A DNA stretch of 12,494 nucleotides from Bacillota bacterium (GTDB taxonomy: Bacteria > Bacillota > Clostridia > Oscillospirales > Acutalibacteraceae), in contig JAEWBE010000011.1 of assembly GCA_023391275.1 (NCBI GenBank), positions 1 through 12,494 of the forward strand. The letters run 5' to 3'. A program made the translations under genes and the position numbers. Below are positions 1-8,345 of this stretch, one piece after another. Within the stretch, counting starts at the first letter, position 1; every line of letters starts with the position of its first letter. The notes under the pieces were generated by a model. The model saw nothing but the letters and a program-made list of their open reading frames with translations. It made no database searches and had not been told where the DNA came from.

Positions 1-607
1 CCTGATAATAGTACCCATATGGGTCAAGATCAGGCGATATGTAATGAACGAAATTCACCTTCCACTGTTCAACCCGCTGCGGATCAACTCCGCCGAAGCC
101 TGCCTGAGCGACCGCTTTATGCTGAAAAGCATGCCTGCACTCATGGAACATAGTGTACACAGCTTCCCGCAGCATGGTTAAGTCGTTGCAGTAAAGCAAA
201 TCGGCGTTAATGACGACGCGCTGATCCGAATCACAGTAATAACCGCCCGTGTTGGGGCTTTGTCCTCTTTCCTTCAGTTGCTCGGTTGTCAGGAATTCAA
301 GTAAAGAAATGTCAATGTCATAACAGACGGCAATTTCCGCAGCGAGTTTTTTCATTCTTTCCACCCTTTCCTCGGGAGAAAGGTTCTGCAGAGTATTCAC
401 GGCACCCTGCGGAAACTGCTTACGAAGAATGGCCTTACTTTTTTCGATCAGTTCCTGATCGAAGTCGGACGGAGCAAATTTCGTGCTCGGCCCATTGGAA
501 ATTTCATTTTCGGGTTTTTTATGCCTGGTCATAAAACGATAGACACCATCGAATATTTCGCCTAAAATTCCACTTGCGACAATAGCTACAACAATTTCAA
601 GAATCAC
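1..607 (-). CDS. Membrane-anchored HExxH zinc metallopeptidase-like protein (C-terminus beyond window)
   Basis: This is a partial gene of 202 visible codons with an open 3' end. I translated it by hand from a GTG start at 605-607, which has a GGAGG Shine-Dalgarno (617-621) about nine bases upstream. Residues 2-18 (ILEIVVAIVASGILGEI) are hydrophobic and look like an N-terminal membrane anchor. A charged linker follows, then a soluble domain. FHECRHAFQ carries the HExxH zinc-peptidase signature (HECRH, residues 155-159), with the two His as zinc ligands and the Glu as catalytic base. The sequence YGYYYQ at the window edge resembles the Y-x-x-Q stretch that precedes the third-ligand region in small gluzincin-like peptidases, but the third ligand is not visible. 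The gene lies 32 bases after the membrane protein gene and probably shares its transcript. Substrate and orientation are unknown. An internal ATG (MTRHKK) is a possible alternative start without the anchor, but no comparable ribosome binding site was noted for it. Confidence 0.75.
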   Translation of the reverse strand, partial: MILEIVVAIVASGILGEIFDGVYRFMTRHKKPENEISNGPSTKFAPSDFDQELIEKSKAILRKQFPQGAVNTLQNLSPEERVERMKKLAAEIAVCYDIDISLLEFLTTEQLKERGQSPNTGGYYCDSDQRVVINADLLYCNDLTMLREAVYTMFHECRHAFQHKAVAQAGFGGVDPQRVEQWKVNFVHYISPDLDPYGYYYQ

Positions 608-639
608 TTTTAACAACCTCCGTTCCGGCAGAATTTAAT

Positions 640-1845
640 TTATAAACGCAGTTTTGATTTCTCGGTTTGAGCCGGGTCCACCGCTGTAGTAATCTTGACC
701 AGACCCTGTGTTATCTTTTTAGTTACAAATTCCCATAATTTATGCAGCTGCTCCTTGACTGCAGGCCAAAGAGCGTCTTTCACAAGGGCAGAGGCCTTGT
801 GATAGCCCTGAGAAATGAGTTCCACTAATTTATCATACCCTGTGCCAACCGCAGTTACGACCGCTGCTCCCGCGTCCGCTATTTTTTCCATACCCTTACA
901 GCCCAAATAGCCGCCCACTATTGTCCCGAACACAAAAGCCAGAACAGAACCTCCAAGCAGAGCGCCGAGAACCGACCCGCCGATGAGGGCCATCATTACG
1001 ACGACTTTTACACTGACCCATAAAAAGAGGCAGAGCAGTGAAACAAAACCTAAAATTTTCAGCGCCTTGACGGCCGCTTCCCATGTGATCTTCCCCGTTG
1101 AGGCCTGTGCTATGATCTTATTTCTCTCTATTCCCGCCGACACGCCGATCGCAATCGTTTCCGGCTCGGTATTTTCAGGAACAGAAGGTGTCTCACCCTG
1201 AAGATAAGCAATGTAGGACGCCACCGAAGCATAAATTTTGAATTCCGCATCGTCCCAATTACCCTGTACAAAGTTTTTAACGGTATCCTGACCGGACGCC
1301 AAATCTTTAATCAAATCGGCCACTTCTGAATTTCCGGCAATGATAATGGAGGAATTTTGCATGGTTTCACGAACCAGCTGCATTAATTCATCCAACTTTT
1401 GCTGTGTAATTTCGCCTTCTGATACTTTGACGCCTGATTCCAGTAATTCGCGCCATTTCTCTTCGGCGTCAAAGTCATCCGCTTTCACATTTTCTTCCAT
1501 TACCTTCATGTCAACAGCCCGAACGGCGAGAAGAAAATTAAGCATTATTTCATATTTTTGCGACAGCGACAGGTCCTTTGTCGCTTCCTGAAGCTGCTGG
1601 TCAACCCAGTCGTAACTGTCTTTATTGCTTTCTTCCAGATACTGCGTAAAGGTTGACACGGCGTCGATGACTCTTTCCATCAGCCGCTCCGCATCGACCC
1701 CGGACTGCTCGGGAAAACAGGATAAATAAAAGTTAATAACATTTTCCTTAACCGAAAGCTTTGGATTTTTCTTTTCCATCATTTTGTTCAACAAACCGTC
1801 AACATATTTTGCTTCATCTTTTGGCAGCTCAAAATTCGTTTTCAT
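640..1845 (-). CDS. Helical protein with C-terminal glycine-rich membrane hairpin, function unknown
   Basis: I do not recognise the family. I place the start at ATG 1843-1845 (401 aa, MKTNFELPKDEAKYV). An in-frame TTG at 1854 would leave only one base after the AGAAAGG ribosome binding site. The first ~255 residues are predicted soluble, mostly helical and acidic (for example EESNKDSYDWVDQQLQEATK). Residues ~262-317 form two or three hydrophobic helices, including a glycine-rich stretch (MMALIGGSVLGALLGGSVLAF) that could be a membrane hairpin. An amphipathic tail of ~80 residues follows (LVELISQGYHKASALVKDAL). A soluble head plus Gly-rich hairpin is seen in some membrane-perturbing or membrane-scaffold proteins, but that function is only inferred. 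It is the first gene of transcript B, with its own promoter at 1878-1906. The zinc peptidase gene follows after 32 bases, so the two products may act together at the membrane. Confidence 0.8.
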   Translation of the reverse strand: MKTNFELPKDEAKYVDGLLNKMMEKKNPKLSVKENVINFYLSCFPEQSGVDAERLMERVIDAVSTFTQYLEESNKDSYDWVDQQLQEATKDLSLSQKYEIMLNFLLAVRAVDMKVMEENVKADDFDAEEKWRELLESGVKVSEGEITQQKLDELMQLVRETMQNSSIIIAGNSEVADLIKDLASGQDTVKNFVQGNWDDAEFKIYASVASYIAYLQGETPSVPENTEPETIAIGVSAGIERNKIIAQASTGKITWEAAVKALKILGFVSLLCLFLWVSVKVVVMMALIGGSVLGALLGGSVLAFVFGTIVGGYLGCKGMEKIADAGAAVVTAVGTGYDKLVELISQGYHKASALVKDALWPAVKEQLHKLWEFVTKKITQGLVKITTAVDPAQTEKSKLRL

Positions 1846-1877
1846 CGGGGTCAATCCTTTCTGTAATTACTATATTA

Positions 1878-1906
1878 AATATAACATTGTAGTAATTAAA
1901 AGTCAA
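1878..1906 (-). promoter_or_regulatory. Sigma-A type promoter of transcript B
   Basis: Read on the minus strand, TTGACT (1901-1906) and TATATT (1878-1883) are separated by 17 bases, giving a leader of about 26 bases before the ATG at 1845. The spacer and the edge of the -10 box contain ACTACAATGTTAT, the same 13 bases found at the promoter of transcript A. The A/T-rich run just upstream (1907-1920) could act as an UP element. Confidence 0.7.
1881..1893 (-). promoter_or_regulatory. Shared 13-bp operator-like word, copy 1
   Basis: The minus strand reads ACTACAATGTTAT. It overlaps the -10 box and spacer of the transcript B promoter and is identical to 8884-8896. The core ACAATGT is a short odd-centred palindrome (ACA, A, TGT) with partly symmetric A/T flanks. 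A repressor bound here would block RNA polymerase. Which protein binds is not visible; the HTH protein at 8346-8843 is one candidate. Confidence 0.5.
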
Positions 1907-1922
1907 TACTTTTTTTTAAACT

Positions 1923-3782
1923 TTATTCGTTTTTTTCAAGTTCCTTTATCATAAGAGCCACCGAGTTTATTTCATCCCGCAGCGTGTCATACAGCACCTG
2001 ATCGTATAAAGACGGCAGCTTCCTTTCACGGGTGATTGCAGGGGTGCGGTCCGCCTGGAAGTCGCCTGACTCAAACAGGACCCGGCTGCCATCCTCACCC
2101 GTAGCGGGACTGAACTTATTCTTGCAAAGGCCAATAAAGCACTTCGCAATTTCGTGCAGATTCGTTTCGCCATAGGTTTGCGTCTGCTTAATGACACAGC
2201 ACAGAGCATTTTCCATTTCCCTGGCCGATATTTTACAGGGAGCTTCAATTGCCGTACCGCTTTGCTGCATAAAAACCTGAATAACCGCGTCCTTGACAAT
2301 TCCTTCTATATCGGCACCGGTCAAAAACTTTTTTTGTCCGTCCCGCACACAGCTGTCAACGATTCTTCCCAGAAATTCCGTACTCATCGTCCTTTGGTCA
2401 AACAAAGGTTTTGAATTCCCGGTATTCCGGGGGGAATTCACCTTTTCCAATACCTTCTGAAAAATTTCAATGCACTCAGCCCGCATTGGCATAAATACAT
2501 GAAATTTTTTATCAAACCTTCCTCTTCTCAAAAATTCGGGCGGTAATTGGGAAATATCATTTGCCGTAGCAAAAATAAAGCACATGGATTTATTATCCTG
2601 CATCCATGTCAAAAAAGACGCGAAAATTCGTTTCAGCGTTCCTGAATCGCCGTCTCCGCTTCCGCCAACGCCGGCGAACCCTTTTTCAAGCTCATCAATC
2701 CACAGCACACAGGGTGACAACGCTTCTGCAAGCTTCAGCGCCGTACGCATATTGTTTTCGGATTCCCCGATATGCGACCCCATAAGCGCGCCCATATCCA
2801 TTTTGACAAGCGGCATGCCGAACAGCTCTGCGGTTTTCTTTGCCATCAGCGATTTCCCTGAACCCGGAATTCCGGAAATTAGAATTCCCTTGGGAAACTC
2901 TATATTCCAATCGTCCCGGGCCTCGTTCAGTCTGTCTAAAATAATTTTGCTCCGGTTCAGCCATTCCAGCAGCCCCTGAAGGCCGCCGACGGGAACTTTC
3001 TCCGGCTTAATCAGGGTAAGAACTCCCGATTTCTTCAGCATCTGTTCCTTTTCTTTTTTAATGACCGCAAGCGAAACCGTTTCAGGCTGGTCTTCCGCTT
3101 TCCGGTTCTTTGTACGTTCATTGTTTGCCAGAAATTCCGTTCTGGATATGATCTTCTGCAGGATCATAATAATTTTACTCCTGCTGAACCCCTTCAGGGC
3201 ATCGATTAAATTCCCCCTGTATTCCCGAACCAGCGACTCCCTGCGACGTAAGGCAAAACGGTCGATAATATCCGCAATTTCGTAGTCCTCCGGCGCCGGA
3301 ACGTCAATAACCTCGATATATGACTCCAGTCCCTGCGGTATGCTTAGAATCGGTGCCGCTAAAATCAGCACGGAATGCCTGATTTCGCTGTCGCCGCGCG
3401 CGCTTATGTACTGATGAATATACCGTGCAGTCGCTTTCCCAAAGGAATCAGAAAAAAGATTGTAATTTTTGACTACGCCGATTTCCGGTGAATGCCCGCC
3501 CGGAATGGTAAAAGGAAAAGGAAAGCAATTCTCATTGCTTTTAAAATTATCCGGCGGAGAATTCCACTTGGAAAGGTTCTCCGCTTTCAGATACTCATCG
3601 TAGGCCACAAAACCATGGTCGGCAACCAGTTTTACCAGCTGAACCATGTTCTGCATATCAACAATTTCATCAACCAGTTCCATTTCATCCGTCAGCAGGT
3701 AAATAACCGGAATATGTGCTTGAAATGCAGAGGTACATTGGTCGGCGACCTGCTCCAATACAGTTTTTTTCCCTTGAATCAT
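1923..3782 (-). CDS. Ycf46-like AAA+ ATPase
   Basis: This is a 619-aa protein whose N-terminal ~260 residues are a Ycf46-like regulatory region (LILAAPILSIPQGLE at ~139-153, then VIDVPAPEDYEI). A single classical AAA+ module follows: GGLQGLLEWL (~266-275), Walker A GIPGSGKS (304-311), Walker B VLWIDE (359-364), sensor 1 N408 in ATAND, arginine residues in LRRGRFD (418-424), and a sensor-2-like GAD (489-491). All catalytic residues look intact, so ATP hydrolysis and hexamer formation are expected. The similarity to Ycf46, an AAA+ family best known from cyanobacteria and plastids, comes from my reading of motif order and wording. A tail after residue ~510 extends beyond the core. The ATG at 3782 has an AAGGGAACGAA ribosome binding region. 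The gene starts 17 bases after the Hsp70-like gene stops, so the two are probably co-translated. A remodelling or unfoldase role is likely; the target is unknown. Confidence 0.85.
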   Translation of the reverse strand: MIQGKKTVLEQVADQCTSAFQAHIPVIYLLTDEMELVDEIVDMQNMVQLVKLVADHGFVAYDEYLKAENLSKWNSPPDNFKSNENCFPFPFTIPGGHSPEIGVVKNYNLFSDSFGKATARYIHQYISARGDSEIRHSVLILAAPILSIPQGLESYIEVIDVPAPEDYEIADIIDRFALRRRESLVREYRGNLIDALKGFSRSKIIMILQKIISRTEFLANNERTKNRKAEDQPETVSLAVIKKEKEQMLKKSGVLTLIKPEKVPVGGLQGLLEWLNRSKIILDRLNEARDDWNIEFPKGILISGIPGSGKSLMAKKTAELFGMPLVKMDMGALMGSHIGESENNMRTALKLAEALSPCVLWIDELEKGFAGVGGSGDGDSGTLKRIFASFLTWMQDNKSMCFIFATANDISQLPPEFLRRGRFDKKFHVFMPMRAECIEIFQKVLEKVNSPRNTGNSKPLFDQRTMSTEFLGRIVDSCVRDGQKKFLTGADIEGIVKDAVIQVFMQQSGTAIEAPCKISAREMENALCCVIKQTQTYGETNLHEIAKCFIGLCKNKFSPATGEDGSRVLFESGDFQADRTPAITRERKLPSLYDQVLYDTLRDEINSVALMIKELEKNE

Positions 3783-3799
3783 TTCGTTCCCTTCCCATC

Positions 3800-5752
3800 C
3801 TACCTTGTTGTAAAATACAGCGAGACAGTATCCACGGCGCCTTCCACATCACATTCAATATTTTGATAGACCGTATCGACAATATTCTTTCTTTTTTCGC
3901 TCGGAATGCTTTTCTTGAGGGAATCCTGAATGTTCTCACGCAGCTGTTTCATAATATTATCCTTTTTTTCAATATACTGCTTAAACATTTTATCCCTGTT
4001 TTTCTTGTTATACGATTTATTTTTGTTTACATCCCAGATACGCTCGCCCGCCCAGCCCGAAATATTGGTGTCAAAAATGCCGTCAAAAACCGCAAACGGT
4101 AATAATACGATGCAGAGAATTATTTTCAGAAAAATGGTTCCGCCCGAGTCAAGGTCGAAATATTTTGAAATATCATCAACGCTGATTACGAAATCATTGC
4201 TGTTAATAAGCATTTCCTTGATTTTATCCCATTTTTCGTCGTCGACCGTAAATCTTTTGATTTCCTGGACAGAGCCGGGATACTCATCCTTAAAACTCTG
4301 GTTTACATTCATAACAATGATTGTTTTGACCATATCGAGCCAGGTGTCAAAGCTTCCGCTGATCAAATTTTTTGCATCCTGCATGCCTAAAAAGCGTATA
4401 AAGTCATCACGGATGTGATTCAGCACCGTCTGCAGCGTTTCATTGTTGATTGCGGGAGCGGCCCATTGTTCAAAATTTTTGCAGGCAAACTGATATACCC
4501 GATCGGAGAATTTATTTGAGATCAGCTCGAACAGGCCGTCAAGAGAATTGGAGATACCGTCCTTAATATTCGACTTTGTCTTTTCAAGCAGATTAGCGCA
4601 TTTCAAATCGGTAAGGCCGGCCCAGGCAAGCCCCCGCGACACGCTGAAGGAAGGTTCGTCGTCACACACAACCTGCGCTTTTGGAAATGTCTTTCGGCAC
4701 AGATCCTGCAAAAACTGCATCCTGCTGGCCCCGCCCGTGATTAAGACGGTTTCGGGCGGATTCTCCTTCACACGGCTGTAAGCGTACTGAAAGTACTGTT
4801 CACAAAGTGCTTTCCACGAGCCCTTTCTGGGCCCGGAACTGGTTGCAAAGGCTACGTTCATTTTGGCGACCGCGTCTTCCATAAATGTATTATCAATTGA
4901 CTGCAAACCGGTCGTTTCATCGTTTTTCAGTTTTAACCGGTAACAGATGCTGTCATCTTCGGGGAATTCAAAATATTGCTCTTTTCTGAGCCTTAAATCA
5001 ATCAGGGTATGCCCCAAATCCTTTACATCGTCATATACCCGCCGGCCTAAGAAATTTTCCAGCATCTTCCGTTCAATGTAGGAAGCACCCAGCGGTTCAC
5101 TGAATTCAAACCCGATTTTTTTATTCTGATTAATATATGTACAGTCAAATGTACTGGAGCCGCTGTCAAATATCATTGCTCCGTGGTCGAGGAAAACATT
5201 ATCGTTCTGCTCCCGAAAGATTTTAATCAGCGCGGCCCGTGATTCCGGCATGATGATAACCGGCATTTGGCCCCCTTCCGTGTGGAGGCCTTCCGACAGA
5301 ATATCCGCATACTCCTCGTCGTACCGAAGCCACTCGCTGCTGGAAGGACATCCGACGACGATCAGGGTTTTCCCCTGTAAATTCAGCTTGTTGTATTTAT
5401 ACAGCGTTGCAACAACCATCTGAAAATAGATTCGAAGGAGTTCCCCCTTTGTTCTGTTATCATTTTCAAATTTATTATCAAGCCGGTCCGGTCGGTCTTT
5501 GAAACCGGTATATAACCTGCCCTTAGCTTTGATTGCTTCGTTCCCGATAAGCGCTTCCCTTCCATCATCGGAAATATAAAGCGCGGTAATGATCTTGCGC
5601 AGATTGTTATTGTTAAAGTACAGGTCTTTTGCCGTTCCATCCCCATTGATATTGATTACCGCCGCAGAAGTTTCCCCATGACCCAAATCAATCCCCAAAA
5701 CATTTTCGAATGTGTCCGCATCCTTAATCCCAAATTTCTCCAAAATATGCAT
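3800..5752 (-). CDS. Hsp70/actin-fold ATPase with atypical C-terminus and hydrophobic segment
   Basis: This 650-aa protein has an N-terminal nucleotide-binding domain with three recognisable ATPase-fold motifs: phosphate-1 VLGIDLGHGETSAAV (18-32), phosphate-2 MIFDSGSSTFDCTYI (193-207), and adenosine motif VLITGGASRMQFL (336-348). Residues PESRAALI (169-176) correspond to the Hsp70 region before phosphate-2. From ~380 to the end there is no DnaK-type beta-sandwich substrate-binding domain. There is a helical region, then a hydrophobic run at ~539-560 (FLKIILCIVLLPFAVFDGIF), then a charged coiled-coil-like tail. The protein may therefore be membrane-associated or may dock through its helical half. 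The ATG at 5752 has AAGGGG about ten bases upstream. It sits between the coiled-coil gene (28-base gap) and the AAA+ gene (17-base gap). A chaperone-like switch is inferred. It is not DnaK itself: the length is similar but the C-terminus differs, and no dnaJ neighbour is seen. Confidence 0.85.
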   Translation of the reverse strand: MHILEKFGIKDADTFENVLGIDLGHGETSAAVININGDGTAKDLYFNNNNLRKIITALYISDDGREALIGNEAIKAKGRLYTGFKDRPDRLDNKFENDNRTKGELLRIYFQMVVATLYKYNKLNLQGKTLIVVGCPSSSEWLRYDEEYADILSEGLHTEGGQMPVIIMPESRAALIKIFREQNDNVFLDHGAMIFDSGSSTFDCTYINQNKKIGFEFSEPLGASYIERKMLENFLGRRVYDDVKDLGHTLIDLRLRKEQYFEFPEDDSICYRLKLKNDETTGLQSIDNTFMEDAVAKMNVAFATSSGPRKGSWKALCEQYFQYAYSRVKENPPETVLITGGASRMQFLQDLCRKTFPKAQVVCDDEPSFSVSRGLAWAGLTDLKCANLLEKTKSNIKDGISNSLDGLFELISNKFSDRVYQFACKNFEQWAAPAINNETLQTVLNHIRDDFIRFLGMQDAKNLISGSFDTWLDMVKTIIVMNVNQSFKDEYPGSVQEIKRFTVDDEKWDKIKEMLINSNDFVISVDDISKYFDLDSGGTIFLKIILCIVLLPFAVFDGIFDTNISGWAGERIWDVNKNKSYNKKNRDKMFKQYIEKKDNIMKQLRENIQDSLKKSIPSEKRKNIVDTVYQNIECDVEGAVDTVSLYFTTR

Positions 5753-5780
5753 CGCGTATTACCCCTTTATTTTTCGCTTT

Positions 5781-6731
5781 TTATAAGGAAATTTCAGCGG
5801 CCGTTATCTGGCCCTTTAAAATCAGCTCCGATGTTTTTCCATTGACAACAGCAGGACAGCAATCCGCAGAGTCAGAGATATGAAACCATGCTTCCTTTCC
5901 CGCCTCATCTGCTTCATCATAATAGAAAAAGCAAATATCAAATTGCTGAAAAATGGATTTGATTGCCTCCAGGCGCTCGGCAAGCCCCTGCTCAAAGCCG
6001 GCTTCATCCTCCGGCATCTCATCGCGGCAGAACAGCTTCAGTTTTTGTATATCCTCACCCACTGCATCATAAAGACTTTGATAATGCCGGATATCAATTT
6101 GATCAATATCGCTTCGTTTGATGTCCTGAATCACATCCAGCTTTTTGGCCTTCTTTTCAAGATCACTGATCCAGGAATCCAGCTTTTGAAGATTTTCGGG
6201 CTGGTGAAGCTCCTGCAGATCGACCGTGAAAATTCCAAGATTACGCATGTACCGTTCCCGGTCCGCGGCAGTTGGAGCCGTGGATTTATCCATGCTGTAT
6301 TTATCAAATACCACACACATGCCGTTGATAACCAGCCCGTTTATTTCATCTTCCCGGTCAGCAAAGCTCATATTTGCCATATCGTACCGATAGAAGCCGA
6401 GAAGCCGCTGCATATACTGAACAATACCCCCGTCGCCCTCAAACATGGATGCATATCTGTTTTTTGCCGCCAGATTCTTTATATATTCCTGGTGTAATTC
6501 CCAGCATTGCGCTTTTTTGTTTTCAATATCTTCATTTAGCTTTTCAATGGTTTTTATTTTTTTCTGTTTTTCCCTCACTATGGAGTTAATTCTCGTACGA
6601 TCAAACTTCGCGGTATCCCCATTCTCTGCCGGCTGCCTGAGATCATTTTGATCTTCTCCGTTTCCCGGCGCAAATATTTTATTCTTAAAATTTTTTATGT
6701 CTTCCTTAACTGTGTCAAATAACGGATTCAT
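5781..6731 (-). CDS. Coiled-coil protein, possible partner of the Hsp70-like ATPase
   Basis: I do not recognise this 316-aa protein as a named family. Residues 1-45 are polar and probably disordered. A heptad-like coiled coil follows at ~47-90 (REKQKKIKTIEKLNEDIE). A helical middle domain covers ~100-220, and a compact C-terminal part lies at ~225-310 (QKLKLFCRDEMPEDEAGF, FDICFFYYDEADE, PAVVNGKTSELILKGQ). The plan of a coiled coil followed by a small domain, placed directly ahead of an Hsp70-like gene, recalls GrpE-type nucleotide exchange factors. The final PAVV...KG stretch is loosely reminiscent of GrpE-like ends, but this is a weak inference and a simple scaffold is equally possible. The ATG at 6731 has an AAAGGGG ribosome binding site. 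An 89-base gap separates it from the propeller gene upstream, the longest gap inside transcript A. Confidence 0.7.
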   Translation of the reverse strand: MNPLFDTVKEDIKNFKNKIFAPGNGEDQNDLRQPAENGDTAKFDRTRINSIVREKQKKIKTIEKLNEDIENKKAQCWELHQEYIKNLAAKNRYASMFEGDGGIVQYMQRLLGFYRYDMANMSFADREDEINGLVINGMCVVFDKYSMDKSTAPTAADRERYMRNLGIFTVDLQELHQPENLQKLDSWISDLEKKAKKLDVIQDIKRSDIDQIDIRHYQSLYDAVGEDIQKLKLFCRDEMPEDEAGFEQGLAERLEAIKSIFQQFDICFFYYDEADEAGKEAWFHISDSADCCPAVVNGKTSELILKGQITAAEISL

Positions 6732-6820
6732 GCTACCGCCCCTTTCTGTGATGGAAACAACTTCGGCACTGTCGCCGTAACAGCCTCCGCGGTCAGAACT
6801 CTATATAGGATTGCCGCCGG

Positions 6821-8341
6821 TCAGTGATGTATGCTGTCCAATCTTTGCTCTTTCAGATTGTAAAGACAAATGTCGCCGTCTGCCTGTTTCATTGCAATAT
6901 ATTTCCCGAAAGCAGCAAATTCCAGAATATCCGACGCTATTTTACAGTTTTCCGCCCACACGTCGGAATTTTCCTTTAACACTGCCAGACCATCCGGCGT
7001 TGCCAGATATTGATCGTTATTCTGTATGGAAGCTTCCAAACTGCACTGCACGGCTCCGGACAGCATTTTCGCAACAACAAGATTATCATATGCACTTATA
7101 TCGACGACATTCTTCAGACCGCCGGCAAACCCGTTCCCTCTTGTTGAAAGGACTGTGCCGTCGTAGCGGATTCCATAGGCTTCATTGTCCCCTGTAAAAG
7201 AAATAGAAATTACCCCACTCCAATCTTTTACCGGTAAAAAATTGCTTATGACCTTTCCGTCCGCCGCCAATGCAATATACTGCGTTCCCAGAACACAAAC
7301 CCATACATAATATTCTGTTTCCGGAATATACAAAAAGCTTTCCACATTAGAATATACAATAATTTTCCCGCCGGCGATCCCTACAAAACCTTCGTCGTCA
7401 TCCGCACAGAACTGTGTAATACCGTTTAATTCTTCCGATTGATAAACCATATCATGAAGATGGTCGTGAAATACCGTCTTGCAGAAGGACTGCTCCTTTC
7501 CGCTTGTTGCTCTGGAAATCAGGTGCACATTGCTGATGCTGAAGTCCGGCACCTTCCTGACGAATTGCCCATTAAGCGTATGAATGTATATGAACTCCCC
7601 CGGTTTTAGCTCCATCTTTTTAAGGATGATATCATTTTCCCCAAGAACATGAAGGTAAACCAGCCCATATGTACTGTTTGTTGCATTCACAATCTTTTTT
7701 GTCTGTATTTCAAAATTGCTCCCGCCGGTAAAATCATATTGCCGAATAAAATATGGCTCATTTGAATTCCAAAGCTCGATGGACTCCCCGTCCAGGCGCG
7801 ATGATAAATCGAACTTGTTCTGTCCCGTTGTATTTCCGTGAGCCTGCTGTACAGGCTGGCCGGATGCAATCCGGATGGTTTCATCGATATTCTCTATTTC
7901 CACATCCGCCAGAAAATGCGTTGCAAAGATGACACAGAACAGATTTGTCTTTTTATTCTCGGACAACGCCGTATGAAAAAGTTTACGATACAGCAGCAAT
8001 ATCTGTTCTCCGTATTGTTTTATAAAATCCGTTTGGGCGGCTTCAAGATGGTCGGGGTCAAAATTGGGTCCCAGAATATAATGAAAGCAGCGATCCGCTA
8101 ACCCTTCTTCTGTTTCCTGACGAAAGTTCAGGCCAAATTGATTGGCATCCTCAGAAACAGCCTCCATTTTATCGGCACACTGCTTGATTAACCGAAGTAT
8201 TCTATTTTTTTGAGGTTTGTTAAACAAGGCAATATCCTGCATATCAACGAGGAAAATGTCAAGTTTTTCCCATATTTCTTTGAAATCGAACTGGTTTTTC
8301 AGTAACTTGCCGTTTGTAATCTGGACATTGTGAAGATGCAT
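6821..8341 (-). CDS. RCC1-like beta-propeller protein
   Basis: The protein is 506 aa. The N-terminal ~160 residues are helical (KEIWEKLDIFLVDMQDIALF, FIKQYGEQILLLYRKLF). From ~195 it becomes beta-rich. At ~306-500 there are RCC1-type blades of ~30-60 residues: ITQFCADDDEGFVGIAGGKI (~308), YYVWVCVLGTQYIALAADGK (~344), ISISFTGDNEAYGIRYDGTV (~378), VVDISAYDNLVVAKMLSG (~412), and ILEFAAFGKYIAMKQADGD (~472). The pattern of hydrophobic strand, G/N turn, then a strand ending in DGTV-like turns is that of bacterial RCC1 repeats. Such propellers usually bind proteins and act as adaptors or sensors; no enzyme motif is visible. No signal peptide is apparent, so it is probably cytoplasmic. It starts four bases after the HTH gene with a perfect AGGAGG ribosome binding site eight bases before the ATG at 8341. 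The full number of blades is uncertain. Confidence 0.75.
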   Translation of the reverse strand: MHLHNVQITNGKLLKNQFDFKEIWEKLDIFLVDMQDIALFNKPQKNRILRLIKQCADKMEAVSEDANQFGLNFRQETEEGLADRCFHYILGPNFDPDHLEAAQTDFIKQYGEQILLLYRKLFHTALSENKKTNLFCVIFATHFLADVEIENIDETIRIASGQPVQQAHGNTTGQNKFDLSSRLDGESIELWNSNEPYFIRQYDFTGGSNFEIQTKKIVNATNSTYGLVYLHVLGENDIILKKMELKPGEFIYIHTLNGQFVRKVPDFSISNVHLISRATSGKEQSFCKTVFHDHLHDMVYQSEELNGITQFCADDDEGFVGIAGGKIIVYSNVESFLYIPETEYYVWVCVLGTQYIALAADGKVISNFLPVKDWSGVISISFTGDNEAYGIRYDGTVLSTRGNGFAGGLKNVVDISAYDNLVVAKMLSGAVQCSLEASIQNNDQYLATPDGLAVLKENSDVWAENCKIASDILEFAAFGKYIAMKQADGDICLYNLKEQRLDSIHH

Positions 8342-8345
8342 GATA

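Noticed and set aside
286..534. Plus-strand 82-aa ORF
   Set aside because: It lies inside the zinc-peptidase gene on the other strand, which has a clear HExxH motif and ribosome binding site.
1846..1854. TTG start three codons upstream for the membrane-hairpin protein
   Set aside because: The AGAAAGG site would be one base from TTG, so the ATG at 1845 fits better.
6732..6820. 89-base gap in transcript A as a regulatory element or internal promoter
   Set aside because: Only a weak CTGT/ACAG hairpin is visible, with no convincing promoter or terminator.
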